This document shows positions 22,207-31,822 of a stretch of DNA of 64,000 nt, piece after piece; the first letter of the stretch is position 1; each line of letters starts with the position of its first letter. Below the pieces are notes generated by a model. That model made no database searches and was not told where the DNA came from. It saw only the letters and a program-made list of their open reading frames with translations. The position numbers were made by a program, and so were the translations under genes. Origin of the DNA: Pollenia angustigena (lineage: Eukaryota > Arthropoda > Insecta > Diptera > Polleniidae); assembly GCA_930367215.1 (NCBI GenBank), contig OV884057.1, positions 107,161,284 through 107,225,283 on the forward strand. The letters are read 5' to 3'.

Positions 22207-22321
22207 TTTTGGGTAATTTTCAACGCAAATACGTTTAAAGGGGTAAGTTATTTTTATTAAAACTTCAAGAATTAAGTAAACCAAAAATTTGTAATATTAA
22301 ATTTAAAAATAAAATACTTTC

Positions 22322-22802
22322 AGATTTAGTGTGTCTACTTCAACTTCAAATCTGAAGCACCACTTGCAAAACGTTCATAATATAAACGTTACCTCAAAAT
22401 TAACAGCGCTTGTTAACAAAAAAAACCAAGTCTCTTCTTTCTGATCGTACTCATTTATTGGACAATCAAAAAGCGCAAAAATTTGCCAATGCACGTCTCC
22501 TAGTTCAAATGTGTTGCAAGGATTTGCGACCATTTAATATAGTGGAACAGCCTGGTTTTTTCAATTACATGAAAGCTGTTAAGCCAACTATTAAAATGCC
22601 AACCGCCACTACCTTAAGTCGCACGGCTCTACAGGATGTGTATTCAATGTACAACGGCACAATTCAAGAATTTATTAAAAAAACAGTCCAAAAAACGTTT
22701 CTCTTGTGCTTGATATGTGGACAGATTCGTATAAAAAGCGGAGTTATATAAACATAAGAGTTATTTTTTGTTACCATTTTAAACCAGTTTATATAACATT
22801 AC
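22322..22802 (+). pseudogene. hAT transposase, middle part, frameshifted
   Basis: After the CR1-like insertion the hAT frame resumes with the end of a BED finger (SNLKHHLQNVH). A frameshift near 22410-22440 leads into an ORF of 113 residues with the hAT blocks DLRPFNIVEQPGFFNYMK and PTATTLSRTALQDVY. A second frameshift gives LDMWTDSYKKRSYINI, which contains the first catalytic-region Asp of hAT transposases. The reading is then cut by another repeat at 22803. Confidence 0.82.
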
Positions 22803-23535
22803 TAGCTTAACCCGTTGCGCTTCGCTACAATGCTTTAGCCAACTTTGAAGACTCTCCCTTTAATAGTTCTTCAGTAGAGAGATATTTATTTTTATTTTCA
22901 AAAGAGTAGTATACCATAAGAGTGACTTCTACAAAGTTTGAACATTCTTACTATAACAGTTAAGAGATAAGAGATATTAAACATCGTCGTTCTATGGGGG
23001 GAACCACTTCCCCCGCTGCTATATTACTTGAATTTTTGCACTCAGAAGATCTTACTACCAAAAGTTCAAAAAAAGGCGTGCAGCGGCTCTTATTAATATT
23101 TCTTTATATGAGGGGTACTGCTCCTACTCTGTCTACCCCGCCCATTTTTATATTGAAATTTATAGGCTGTCCCTTTAATATTTCTTCAGTTGAGCAATAT
23201 TTAATATATGCTTTCTACGGGAGGTGTTTCCCCCTGCGCCTTCGCGCTTTATTTTTATTTTCAAAAGTGTAGTATACCATAAGAGTGACTTCTAGAAAGT
23301 TTAAACATTCTCACTATTACAGTTCTTAAGATATGCGATGTTAAACATTGGCGTCCTATGGGGGATTCCAATTCCCCTGCCCCTATCGAAAAAATAAGTA
23401 GTCTATTTTATTTTTAGGGCTGACGTGATGTTACTGTAAAAATTTCAGGAAAATCGGTTCAGTAGTTTCGGAGTCTATAAGCCGACAAACAAACAAACAT
23501 ACAAACATTTTTCATTTTTATATACATATATAGAA
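22803..23535. repeat. Unclassified interspersed repeat inside the hAT transposase
   Basis: It begins ACTAGCTTAACCCGTTGCGC and ends in an ATATATA run after CCGACAAACAAACAAACAT. Internally, two imperfect units of about 330 bases repeat the blocks TCCCTTTAATA, GTAGTATACCATAAGAGTG and CCTATGGGGG. The hAT transposase reading stops at its left edge and resumes at its right edge. The start resembles the final bases of the window (63981 onwards). I recognise the style of a dispersed insect repeat but cannot name the family. Confidence 0.6.
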
Positions 23536-25052
23536 AAACAGAAGTTTTTCCACATCCGCATAATAAGTATGCTATTGCTGAAAATATAAAAAAAACGTTA
23601 ACAAATTTCCAATTGGAGAAAAAGGAGATTATTGTAATAAGTGATGGTGCAAGAAATATTATTGCCGCAATGAAACTAAATAATATGAAAAGACTGGGTT
23701 GTTCCAGCCATAGTTTGCACAGGTTCATAGCGCACGATATATTGCACAACCCAGAATTTACTGTTTTTCGCGACATTGTTATCAAATAAAAACGCATTTT
23801 CAAATGCCTCAATTACAATACAGAAAATGTATTAAAAATTCAAAGCGCATTTGAAGAAGAAGAAATATTTAACGAATTAAACGATGCTACTGAATTATAT
23901 GATTTCAGTTTTTTAATGACGAAGACGATATTGACTGTAATTTGCGAAAGATATCAATGGGAACGCTTAAAAACTCAAATGATACCAGGTGGAATACCCT
24001 GTGTTATATGTTTCGCAGTTTTTCCCAGAATGAAAAAGTTGTCAATATCGCATTAGTTGAAATTGGCAAAACCGAATTAACTTTTAACAAGATGGAAAAG
24101 TTATTGCTGGTCGAATTTTTAAAATTTTTGGAAGTTTTTGAAAATGCAACAAAGCACCTTCAAGGACGAGCGTATCCAACAATATCGTGTAATATAGTTT
24201 TCCACGAAAACATATTAGACAGTTTGCATGAAAATTATGAAATAGCAAGTTTTGGAGAATGCATCAATATACATATATAACTTTTCAATCAAAAATTTTC
24301 AAAAAAGATGTAAAATATGCAAACTTCATGTTGTTGCGGCTTTATTAGATCCGGTACAAAAAAAGTGGTCAAGGTTAGACAAGTGGTTGAAAAAAATTTC
24401 TGCTAACGAAAATTTTGACATACTAGAGGAGTTAAAAGATGACGATCCTAATGGAGGAATAAGTCGACAGCAGCTCATCTTTAATGAAATGAAAAAAATT
24501 ACTGGTTGCAGTAACATTTTAAAAGATCCAATATCTTCTAGTATGGCAAAAAAAAAGTAATATACTTACATACTCCCATATAAATGTTTTAAAACATGCA
24601 TAAATTTTAAATTCTTTTTATAGAAACAAGCAGAAAATACATCCAAATGGAGTATTGCTTCTTTTGTAGCAGTGACTTCAAGTCTAATTCTGGAAAATCC
24701 GGATGAGAAGGAAGTTACCAAATATTTTGATGCAACTTATGATCTGTATCATCACTTTTCAATGGTGGGAAAAATATGGAAAAGAATGCTATACAACTAT
24801 ATTTAAAAACAATTTACATATATATGTTTACAGAAAATATTTTTTATTTTATTATAAGAGTTCCCTAACATTGCAAAACTTGCTGCTTACATATTAAGTA
24901 TACCTTCCACAAGTGCCTCTGCTGAAGAAGCTTTTTTTAGCGCTGGATCGCTTGTAACGGCAAAGCGGTCCAATTTAAATTCGTTTACTGTTAAACAAGT
25001 CTTTTTTGTACACGACAATTACGACTTAGTTAACAAATTAATAAAAAACTAA
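23536..25052 (+). pseudogene. hAT transposase, catalytic and dimerisation part, broken
   Basis: Four pieces are in order. The first has IIVISDGARNIIAAMK (second catalytic Asp region) and LGCSSHSLHRFIAHDIL, the C-x-H region (23550-23790). The second has NDTRWNTLCYMFRSF (23970-24030), where the conserved RW lies. The third has VVAALLDPVQKKWSRL (24325-24390). The fourth has STSASAEEAFFSAGSLVTAKRSNL near 24910-24980, the hAT C-terminal dimerisation domain, ending at the stop at 25050-25052. Frameshifts, stops and a possible intron near 24560-24625 separate them. The protein would cut and join DNA at the 15-bp TIRs; as it stands it is dead. Confidence 0.88.
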
Positions 25053-25315
25053 TAACCGGGAGAAGTTAAAGCATGTTTGTCCTAAATATTAGTTCTCATG
25101 AAGATGGTGTGTCAATATATTCCTCGGTTTCTGTACTTTTCTTTTTTGCCATACCAGAAGATATTGGATACAACAACATGAAGTTTATATTTTACGGCCC
25201 GTTTTCAAGACTTACCAGCAGCTAAATGTAAGGTTTTATCGGCTGTATAAAAATTATTCCATTATCGCAACTTTGATTAAACCCAAAGTGATAAATTAAA
25301 AGAATAAACTACCTG

Positions 25316-25446
25316 GGTCCTGTTTCTCAAAACTACAAGTTACAAATCTACAAGTAGAATACATTTGAGACGAAAATTTTAAAATTTTTGCTTTTTTAGT
25401 GTATTTTACTTGTAAATTTGAAGCTTGTAGTTTTGAGAAACAGGGC
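25316..25446. mobile_element. MITE, 131 bp hairpin
   Basis: GG(T/C)CCTGTTTCTC starts each arm, and the arms pair over about 45 bases with a loop near 25375-25400. No coding content. It lies in the non-coding 3' part of the large hAT. The TSD is unclear. Confidence 0.75.
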
Positions 25447-25675
25447 CTTGGTAGGTTAAAGTACAGTTGTAATAATGAAACATTTTTATGCGGCCAATAT
25501 ACCTTTAGCTATGGGTAAAAAAACTTTTTGTTAACTTTAATGATACTGTCATTTGCTTTGGCAAAGTGCAAAACTGATTCCAATTATAAAATTAGAAACT
25601 TGATACCTCGGCATTTGTCCTTAGTCTCTAGTTGCTGTTAAAAAAATCAATGTAAGAAAATGAAAATTTATCTGG

Positions 25676-25865
25676 GGCCTAATTCTGGCAGTCGTGGTCG
25701 AGTACTTTCTCGATTCCAAAGCAATTTGATTTCTAATTCTTTTAGTTTTAGTTTCACAATACTGAAAAAATAATTTCGAATCGTTCAGTATCGACTAAAA
25801 GTCAAAAGAAATCAAATTGCTTGCCAATCGAGAAAGTACTCTATCACGACTGCCAGAATCAGGCC
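25676..25865. mobile_element. MITE, 190 bp hairpin
   Basis: GGCCTAATTCTGGCAGTCG at the left and its near-perfect inverse at the right end (25847-25865). The arms pair for about 60 bases including GAGTACTTTCTCGATT and AGCAATTTGATTTC. No coding content. Confidence 0.8.
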
Positions 25866-25974
25866 TCTTTTTTTTTTTGCAGTTTTTTGAAGATTTTTTA
25901 CTTAAAAACAGTTTTTAAGTCAATGCAATTTTTAAATTTTATTTGAATAATACACAAAACCATTTAAGTACAAT

Positions 25975-26046
25975 AGCCCAATTCACAATGTGCAAAAGGT
26001 ATAGTAGAGTATAGTATACTATTTGCACAATATTGGGAATTGGGCT
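25975..26046. repeat. Short hairpin, 72 bp
   Basis: AGCCCAATTC...GAATTGGGCT with an inner TGTGCAAA/TTTGCACA match. A small palindrome that may be a tiny MITE. No duplication could be confirmed. Confidence 0.55.
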
Positions 26047-26654
26047 AATTTGACTAACACATATTTTTCTCTATTGTAACAGTGTAACCAAATAATTCCC
26101 TATGATCTCTATGTTTAATGAATTAAATAATTTATTTTGTGTTTTGATTTACTTTTAATTTTTATACATAAGTATGTTTATAGGTATTGTATTTCTTTAT
26201 ATGTGATAGAACAATTGTTGTTTTTTTTTTCTTTAATGAAAAAAATAAAATCAATAGGCAAAATGATCTAAAAAAAAAAATGGTTTAAAATTACTAGTAC
26301 ATTTTATTATATATATTATCAGCCGTATTCATAACAAAAAGTTAGCCATAGTTTGTACACTACGTACAACAAGCTGCTAACTAGAATGGCGATTAAGCTT
26401 AGCAGGTTCTTGGCACAGAGTTAATTCATAACGAATTTTCTCCATCTGCCAACTTTTAATAAATCAACTCCGAATTTTTATGATGCCACATTGTATTATT
26501 CAAAAATGCAAGGCGTTTTGCATTAATCATCGCTGAATTTGTAATTTTTTTCTTTTTCCCTTCACATACATATAAAAATTTTAAAAAGTTTTTAAATTTA
26601 AAATAAATTAAGAAAATACAGTAAATTAAAAAACAACAGTTATTTAAACAAGTA

Positions 26655-27735
26655 AGAGTGCTATATTCAGCTGTGCCGAATCTTATATACCCTTCACCAT
26701 TGTGGGAGCAGAATACAGAGCAACTAGACAAAAACTAAGTAATTTTTACATATGTATACATACATATTTACAATACTTTAAACTTCATTATAAATTAAAT
26801 TTAAACAGCGAAAACTGGTAAATATTTTTTTTAAAGAGACGGACAACCGGAATATATATACTTTATAGGGTGTAGGTTCAATATTGTAGAAATTACAAAC
26901 GGAATGACAAAGTTATATATACCCTTTTACCTTCGGTGAAGGGTATAACAAAAATAATTTTTGGGATTTCAGTATTTTGATCATAACTTAGCCATTTTTA
27001 AACCGATTTGAAAGATTTAAATACCGACGTGTTTAGGAAGAAAGATTTAAATACCGACGTCTTTAGGAAGAAATTTACAATTAACTTGAGTTATAAAGCT
27101 TGGACTCGGGGAGATCTATGGTTCCCGAAAGTCGGCATTTAAAAAAAAAGAAATTTAATTTTGGTCATGTTTTTTAGCCCATTTTCGGAGTATTTTGCTC
27201 ATAAATTACCCATTGTCTAACCGATTTGATAGTTTTATATACCGACGTGTTAAGGAAAAATTTTACCCGTTACTTAAGTTATATTTATATATATAAACAT
27301 TTATATATACCTGTATACATATATTTTAACAAAGTTAATTATAAAAAAGAGTAATTTTTGGGGATTCAGTATTTCGGTTATAACTCAGCCATTTTTTAAC
27401 CGATTTGACAGATTTATATACTGACGTGTTGAAGAAATTTACCATTTACTTTAGTTATAAAGCTTGGACTCGGGTGATCTATGGTTCCCGAAAGTGGGTA
27501 TTTAAAAAAAAAAATTTAATTTTGGTCATAACTTTTTTGTATCTGAACCGATTTTCCCGAGTTTTTTATAAGATATGTATATTTCCGATATTTTGGTATA
27601 TAAGTCATATCCATAGGACATATACCAGCCGAAAATTTAGATTTTTATACAATTTTAATTTTTTTTTGGTACGGGAGGTAAATACGGAAACAAAATTGAT
27701 TTTAATTACGAAAGTCGTTGAATCAAGCAAACAGT
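26655..27735. repeat. DINE-1/HINE-like repeat DNA
   Basis: It contains TATACCCTTCACC and, at about 26918-26950, a stem-loop TATACCC...GGGTATA of the kind found in Helitron-derived DINE-1-like elements. Blocks GTTATAAAGCTTGGACTCGG, GATCTATGGTTCCCGAAAGT and GCCATTTTTAACCGATTTGA occur twice, about 365 bases apart (near 27091 and 27455). No gene. The classification is by resemblance. Confidence 0.5.
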
Positions 27736-27762
27736 TAGTTGATTTTGCACAAAAGCGATAAT

Positions 27763-27890
27763 AAGGTAATTCAAGTCACAAGTTGCACCCTTGAGAAAAA
27801 GCATAAGTTCAAAAACATAACAACAACCACATGGATACTTTTGCACTTTTGCTTTTTCTCAAGGGTGCAACTTCTGACGTGAATTATCTT
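27763..27890. mobile_element. MITE, 128 bp hairpin
   Basis: The left arm AAGGTAATTCAAGTCA and the right-arm complement AAGATAATTCACGTCA match. They continue into a perfect GTTGCACCCTTGAGAAAAAG pairing. The loop contains ACAACAACCAC. Non-coding. Confidence 0.7.
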
Positions 27891-28663
27891 AATATTGATT
27901 ACTAAAAAATATCCATAAGGAAAAGTAATTTAACACTTTTATTTTTTAAAATTCATCTTAACACAATTTTGTACAATTTAATTTACTATTATTACTTTCC
28001 CTTCATGTTGCTTACTAAAATTATCGTCAAATTAATTGTTGAATCTAAAAAATAAACATATTTTTTATGAAGCTTAAATATACATTATTTAAATAACTCT
28101 ATACCTTTAAAAAATTTTTAGTTTATTTTAAAAACTACTATTTTTGCCTTGCAAAAGGTCTCTTTAAAAATGTGGCTTGTTTTTGCAGAAGACTTCCAAT
28201 ATTGAAAAGCAACATTGGTGGTAAACGTTGTTTTCGCATTTAAGGATGTAGTTTGCCGATACAACAATTGTTATGAAAAAGTCCCATATTACTATGACCA
28301 TGTGTGCTGGTGAATGTACTAAAGAAGAGGTAGAGATCTCCAACGCCATGCACTTCAAGGTCACCAAGTGGTTCTTAACAGATAAAAGGTATCATTAATG
28401 GAAAATACAATCAAGTTTAAATATGCACATACCTTTTACATTTCAATTTGGTTTCCAAATTGCGTGAAGATTTGGAACGATTAAAGATCTGCGTCACTAC
28501 TAAGGTTTATTCAATTAATGTATCATTCTTGTTTAAACAAAAACATATTTTAATGTCATGAATAGTGAGTTATAGTATGAAAAATGGCTTAAATTGTTTT
28601 ATAATTTAAACACATACAAAAATGTTTACACAAATGTACATACATATAATTTTTATATACATA
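27891..28663. other. Unassigned AT-rich interior of the large hAT
   Basis: No ORF with a recognisable domain. The short reverse ORF at 28164-28367 has no family motif. A stretch of more normal base composition at 28160-28380 could be a decayed exon, but I cannot identify it. Confidence 0.3.
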
Positions 28664-28778
28664 TCCCATCGGCTTACAGCCGCATCGGCTAACAGCCGGA
28701 GCGAGCCGCCGCCGAGCACTTTTTTGCGTCAGCCGCCGCCGCCGATGAAATCCCACGGCGCAGGTCTCTGCTACCAGA
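28664..28778. repeat. hAT right subterminal repeats, TIR and TSD
   Basis: GGCTTACAGCC, GGCTAACAGCCG and several GCCGCCG units occupy 28664-28745. The TIR complement of CAGAGACCTGCGCCG ends at 28770, followed by TSD CTACCAGA at 28771-28778. It mirrors the left end. Confidence 0.9.
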
Positions 28779-28918
28779 CTATTATATTGTATTTCTGAAT
28801 ACATTGAAGGAATAGAACTATTACAAAAAAGCTTTATAAAATACATAACTGAAATTTAGCTCATAGAATAAATCGAAAAAAAATGAAAAAACGTTGAATA
28901 TAATGTAAAGTAACCTTC
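28779..28918 (-). repeat. Right arm of the long inverted repeat, inner part
   Basis: Inverse of 17338-17450, sharing TTCTATTCCTTCAAT, AAAGCTTTATAAAATACATA and TTTAGCTCATAGAATAAAT in complementary form. It ends where Merlin-related sequence begins. Confidence 0.85.
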
Positions 28919-28946
28919 CGAAGGAAATAATTCCCAGTTTCTATAA

Positions 28947-30144
28947 ATTACTTATTAAAACTAATACCTTCTTAAAAACAAAATAAAAAAAAGTTAAATT
29001 CAATTTATCGCTGTCTGAATCTTCTTCCAATGAACTTTCTGCTGCCATTGAAGTTATATTTTCAAGATCATTATTTGGCTGTAAGGAGTTGTACATCAAA
29101 CCAGCCAATTTTACAAATTCTACAAATTTGTTTTTGTTTTGTGATTTACACCAGCGTATATAAATAAATTTTTTAATGTATCCGTTAAAAATTTTTTTTC
29201 TGCGGTTATACTCTGGTACTGATCATTTCAAGTGTCGCCACAGGCCTTCTATGGTGTTGGTGTGCAGTCTGTCCACTTTCTCTGTTTACAAAGGAAACAG
29301 AATGGTTCACCTTTTCGTGCTTGTATCCAACATTTTTTAAGGCGTCGTACAACTGAAAAAATAAACAAATATATGTATGTTAATCAGATTCATTAAAATA
29401 TTGTTAATTTTGAATAACTTACCTTCCAAAAATCGGAAACAATAATTGATCCCGGAGAAATGTACTTTTGAATAATAGGTATTAATGTTTCGCGGTTTTC
29501 TACGGGAACCATAAAACACTTACCGCTTATTCATTCCACTCCCCCGAAAACGCATTGCCCTTCTACATGGTGGAATCTGTGAAATTTGCGTTTTCCAATT
29601 TTGGTCTCATCAATTTCTACAACAATATCATCGCCTCCTATTTTTAAATTGGTTTGAAATGAACCAAACACAACAACTTCTCTACAAAAGCTGTTCCAAT
29701 CGACAGCAGTCTGCAGACCCTCAATATTGGTTTCCCTTATTATGAAATCGAGGGTTACATTTTCCGTCCATAAATAAACAAATAAAAAAATTTGGAAGAC
29801 GGCAAGGTGGGACTTATCAAAAAATGTGCCTTTTCTGAAGGACACCTTCGCGTTGCACCTGCGACAATTTTTTTTATTTGTTTTATGGAAGCTCCAACAT
29901 CTATTTAATTTTTTTAATGTTATTTTGAATTTCTGAATAAATTCGGTTTTACTTACTTCCAGGTCCATCCATCAATTTCATTACTGGGGACTAATTTCAA
30001 AGGATGACCATTTTTGCACAACTAGTCACCTTACTTTGGAATAAGTCCCCAATCCACTAAAACTGGGAGAGCTTCAAATGGAATTGGCCCTTTTAAATTA
30101 TTTTTAAAAATTTTAAATATTTCTAGTGATCTATTGATCTCCAT
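28947..30144 (-). pseudogene. Merlin-family (IS1016/ISXO2-like) transposase, three exons, broken
   Basis: Exon 1 starts at the ATG at 30144 and reads to 29957 (FEALPVLVDWGLIPK), with two stops. A 56-base GT-AG intron (29901-29956) leads to exon 2, with a CRRC zinc pair, SFRKGTFFDKS, DDIVVEIDETKIG (first catalytic Asp), a stop near 29533 and GSIIVSDFWK (second Asp). A 70-base GT-AG intron (29353-29422) leads to exon 3. There, after a frameshift, HTNTIEGLWRHLK supplies the third catalytic residue. Both introns keep the frame. A lysine-rich and then acidic tail follows to about 28947. The order and motifs are those of Merlin transposases, which cut and paste DNA with 8-9 bp TSDs. No Merlin TIR pair was located. 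Confidence 0.85.
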
Positions 30145-30356
30145 TTTTTCTTTATATGTGAGGAAAAACGGCTTAAAATTATTTATACTGATTTTTAAAA
30201 CGTTATTTTTTATGCATTTTTGTTTTAATACAAAATTTTTAAAATTACTTATACATACTTACATTTATAACGGTAATTGCATGTTGTTTTTTAATGTATT
30301 TTCTTCACTTTATTTAAATATTTGTTGGTTTATTATTGTGTAAATTGTTAACCAGA

Positions 30357-30684
30357 GAAGTTTTAGTTAGCGAAGCCGGTGTTTGTTATAACATAGAGAA
30401 GAAAATCCTTGCGTCCGGCCGGAGTCCGGCTATGCAGAGAAGCTGTACTTAGCGAAGCCGGTACTTACTATACCATATAGGATAAAATCTTTGCGCCCGG
30501 CCGAAGGCCAGCTATGCAGAGAAGCTTTACTTAGCGAAGCCGGTACTTGCTATACCATAGAGGAGAAAATCCTTGCGCCCGGGCGAAGGCCGGCTATGCA
30601 GAGAAGCTTTACTTAGCGAAGCCGGTACTTGCTATACCATAGAGGAGAAAATCCTTGCGCCCGGCCGAAGGCCGCCTATGCAGG
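30357..30684. repeat. Tandem repeat, four units of about 82 bp
   Basis: Units start at about 30357, 30438, 30521 and 30603. Each contains TTAGCGAAGCCGGT, ATACCATA, GAGAAAATCCTTGCG, CCCGGCCGAAGGCC and CTATGCAG. The units are much richer in GC than the surroundings. Units 3 and 4 are nearly identical; unit 1 is the most diverged. The array sits upstream of the Merlin gene start. The function is unknown. Confidence 0.92.
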
Positions 30685-30844
30685 GGTGTTTTCGTTTGCG
30701 ACGCCCATGTTTATAATTTGATTACGTTTGTATTACACTTTTATTTAAATAAACTACATACTTACCTGGTGCACTTCTGTAATATTTTGATGTAAAATGT
30801 AAAAAAAAAAATGTAATGTGAGGTAAAGAGATAATAATTTTCAA

Positions 30845-31053
30845 ATAAATTTTGTATATGTATCTAAAAAGATATGGTCAAAAGCTTTGAAATATTGGCA
30901 ATATTGGCCATATAGAACGATAAAAATGTAGTGGAAAATCGGACCTTTATATAAAAACTTAAAACGTCCATAACTTGAAAACTAAGCGTTTTCGCCAACT
31001 TTTTTATAGTTTATTTTTTCTTATTCAATTTTTCAATTTTCTATCACCCTAGG
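30845..31053 (-). repeat. Right arm of the long inverted repeat, outer part
   Basis: Inverse of 17010-17215, ending in CTATCACCCTAGG at 31053. Shared internal blocks include CCAACTTTTTTATA, AAACTTAAAACG and GTAGTGGAAAATC. The flanks immediately outside the two arms show no clean duplication. Confidence 0.87.
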
Positions 31054-31059
31054 AACATA

Positions 31060-31657
31060 TTTTTATACCCACACTACAATAGTGGAGAGGGTATTATGCA
31101 TTTGTGCTGATGTATGTAACGCCTTAAAATATTGGTCCTAGACCCACCTTAAAGTATACCGATCGTCTTAGAATCACTTTCTGAGTCGAACTAACGATGT
31201 CCGTCCGGCTGGCTGGCTGGCTGTCCATGTAACCTTGTGCGCAAAGTACAGGTAGCAATTTTGGAGATAATTTGATGAAATTTGGGTCATAGGTTCTTAT
31301 TGGAACAAGGACCAAGCCTATTGAAAATGGGCCAAATCGTAGGACCACGAGGGAAGATAGGGGGAATTTTCTTCCTCTCAGAAACTATCAAACCGATTTT
31401 AATGAAATTTAAAACATAGATAGAACCATATCTATATGGACACAAAATGTATACATTTTTAAAATAATCGGACCACGAGGGGAGATAGGGGCAATTTATG
31501 TATCTCAAACCGATTTTAATGAAATTTAAAACATAGATAGATCCATATCTATAGGGACACATTACCTATACAGATTTTAAAAAATAGGACCACATGGGGA
31601 GGCAGGGGGCAATTTCTGCCTCTCACAAACTTTCAACCCGATTTTCATGAAGTTTAT
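31060..31657. repeat. DINE/HINE-like element with tandem units of about 120 bp, left part
   Basis: It starts with an ATACCC...GGGTAT hairpin (31064-31093), then GGGTATTATGCATTTGTGC and TGTCCGTCCGGCTGGCTGGC. That layout is seen in DINE-1-type non-autonomous Helitrons. From 31343 a unit beginning GACCACGAGGG and containing AAACCGATTTTAATGAAATT and CCATATCTATA repeats at 31471 and 31588. Jockey copy B then interrupts. The family call is by resemblance; the repeat itself is directly visible. Confidence 0.7.
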
Positions 31658-31822
31658 AAACAAAGATTTTTTTTTTCTTCATTATTTATTTATTGAATCT
31701 TCATATATTAAATATGAACTAACAATAATTAATCAAATCTTAACCTAATACGTTATTTTTTGTCCTGCCAGTGCCAGACAAAAATTTTCTTCATCGCGGG
31801 TTCTGTTCACTTTTATAGGTGT

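Larger units (their letters stand above)
18064..22310 (-). mobile_element. CR1-like non-LTR retrotransposon with both ORFs open
   Basis: The reverse strand has ORF1 (coiled coil plus RNA-binding region) and ORF2 (endonuclease plus reverse transcriptase), both without internal stops. The 3' end (left) is not poly(A): it reads as short AAATAC/AAAATAC-type repeats (complement at about 18070-18100), as in CR1-related elements. The element lies within the hAT transposase reading. Boundaries are estimated from where hAT coding stops and resumes; no clean TSD was found. Confidence 0.82.
17466..28770 (+). mobile_element. Large hAT transposon with TSD and broken transposase
   Basis: The terminal inverted repeats are CAGAGACCTGCGCCG (17466-17480) and its exact complement at 28756-28770. 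The 8-bp TSD CTACCAGA is present on both sides (17458-17465 and 28771-28778). Both ends carry GC-rich subterminal arrays of CCGCCG and GGCTTAGCC or GGCTAACAGCCG motifs in otherwise AT-rich DNA. A hAT transposase is spread over 17826-25052 in the + direction. At 11.3 kb the element is far longer than usual for hAT; a CR1-like element, another repeat, small hairpin elements and DINE-like DNA account for much of the excess. Confidence 0.93.

Noticed and set aside
18044..22322. GT-AG intron of the hAT gene containing the CR1-like element
   Set aside because: A GTATGA donor and a TTTCAG acceptor exist, but joining them does not keep the reading frame of the BED finger, so I do not claim an intron.
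30301..30690. CRISPR-like array
   Set aside because: The units are directly adjacent, 82 bp long, without spacers, and the genome is eukaryotic; it is an ordinary tandem repeat.
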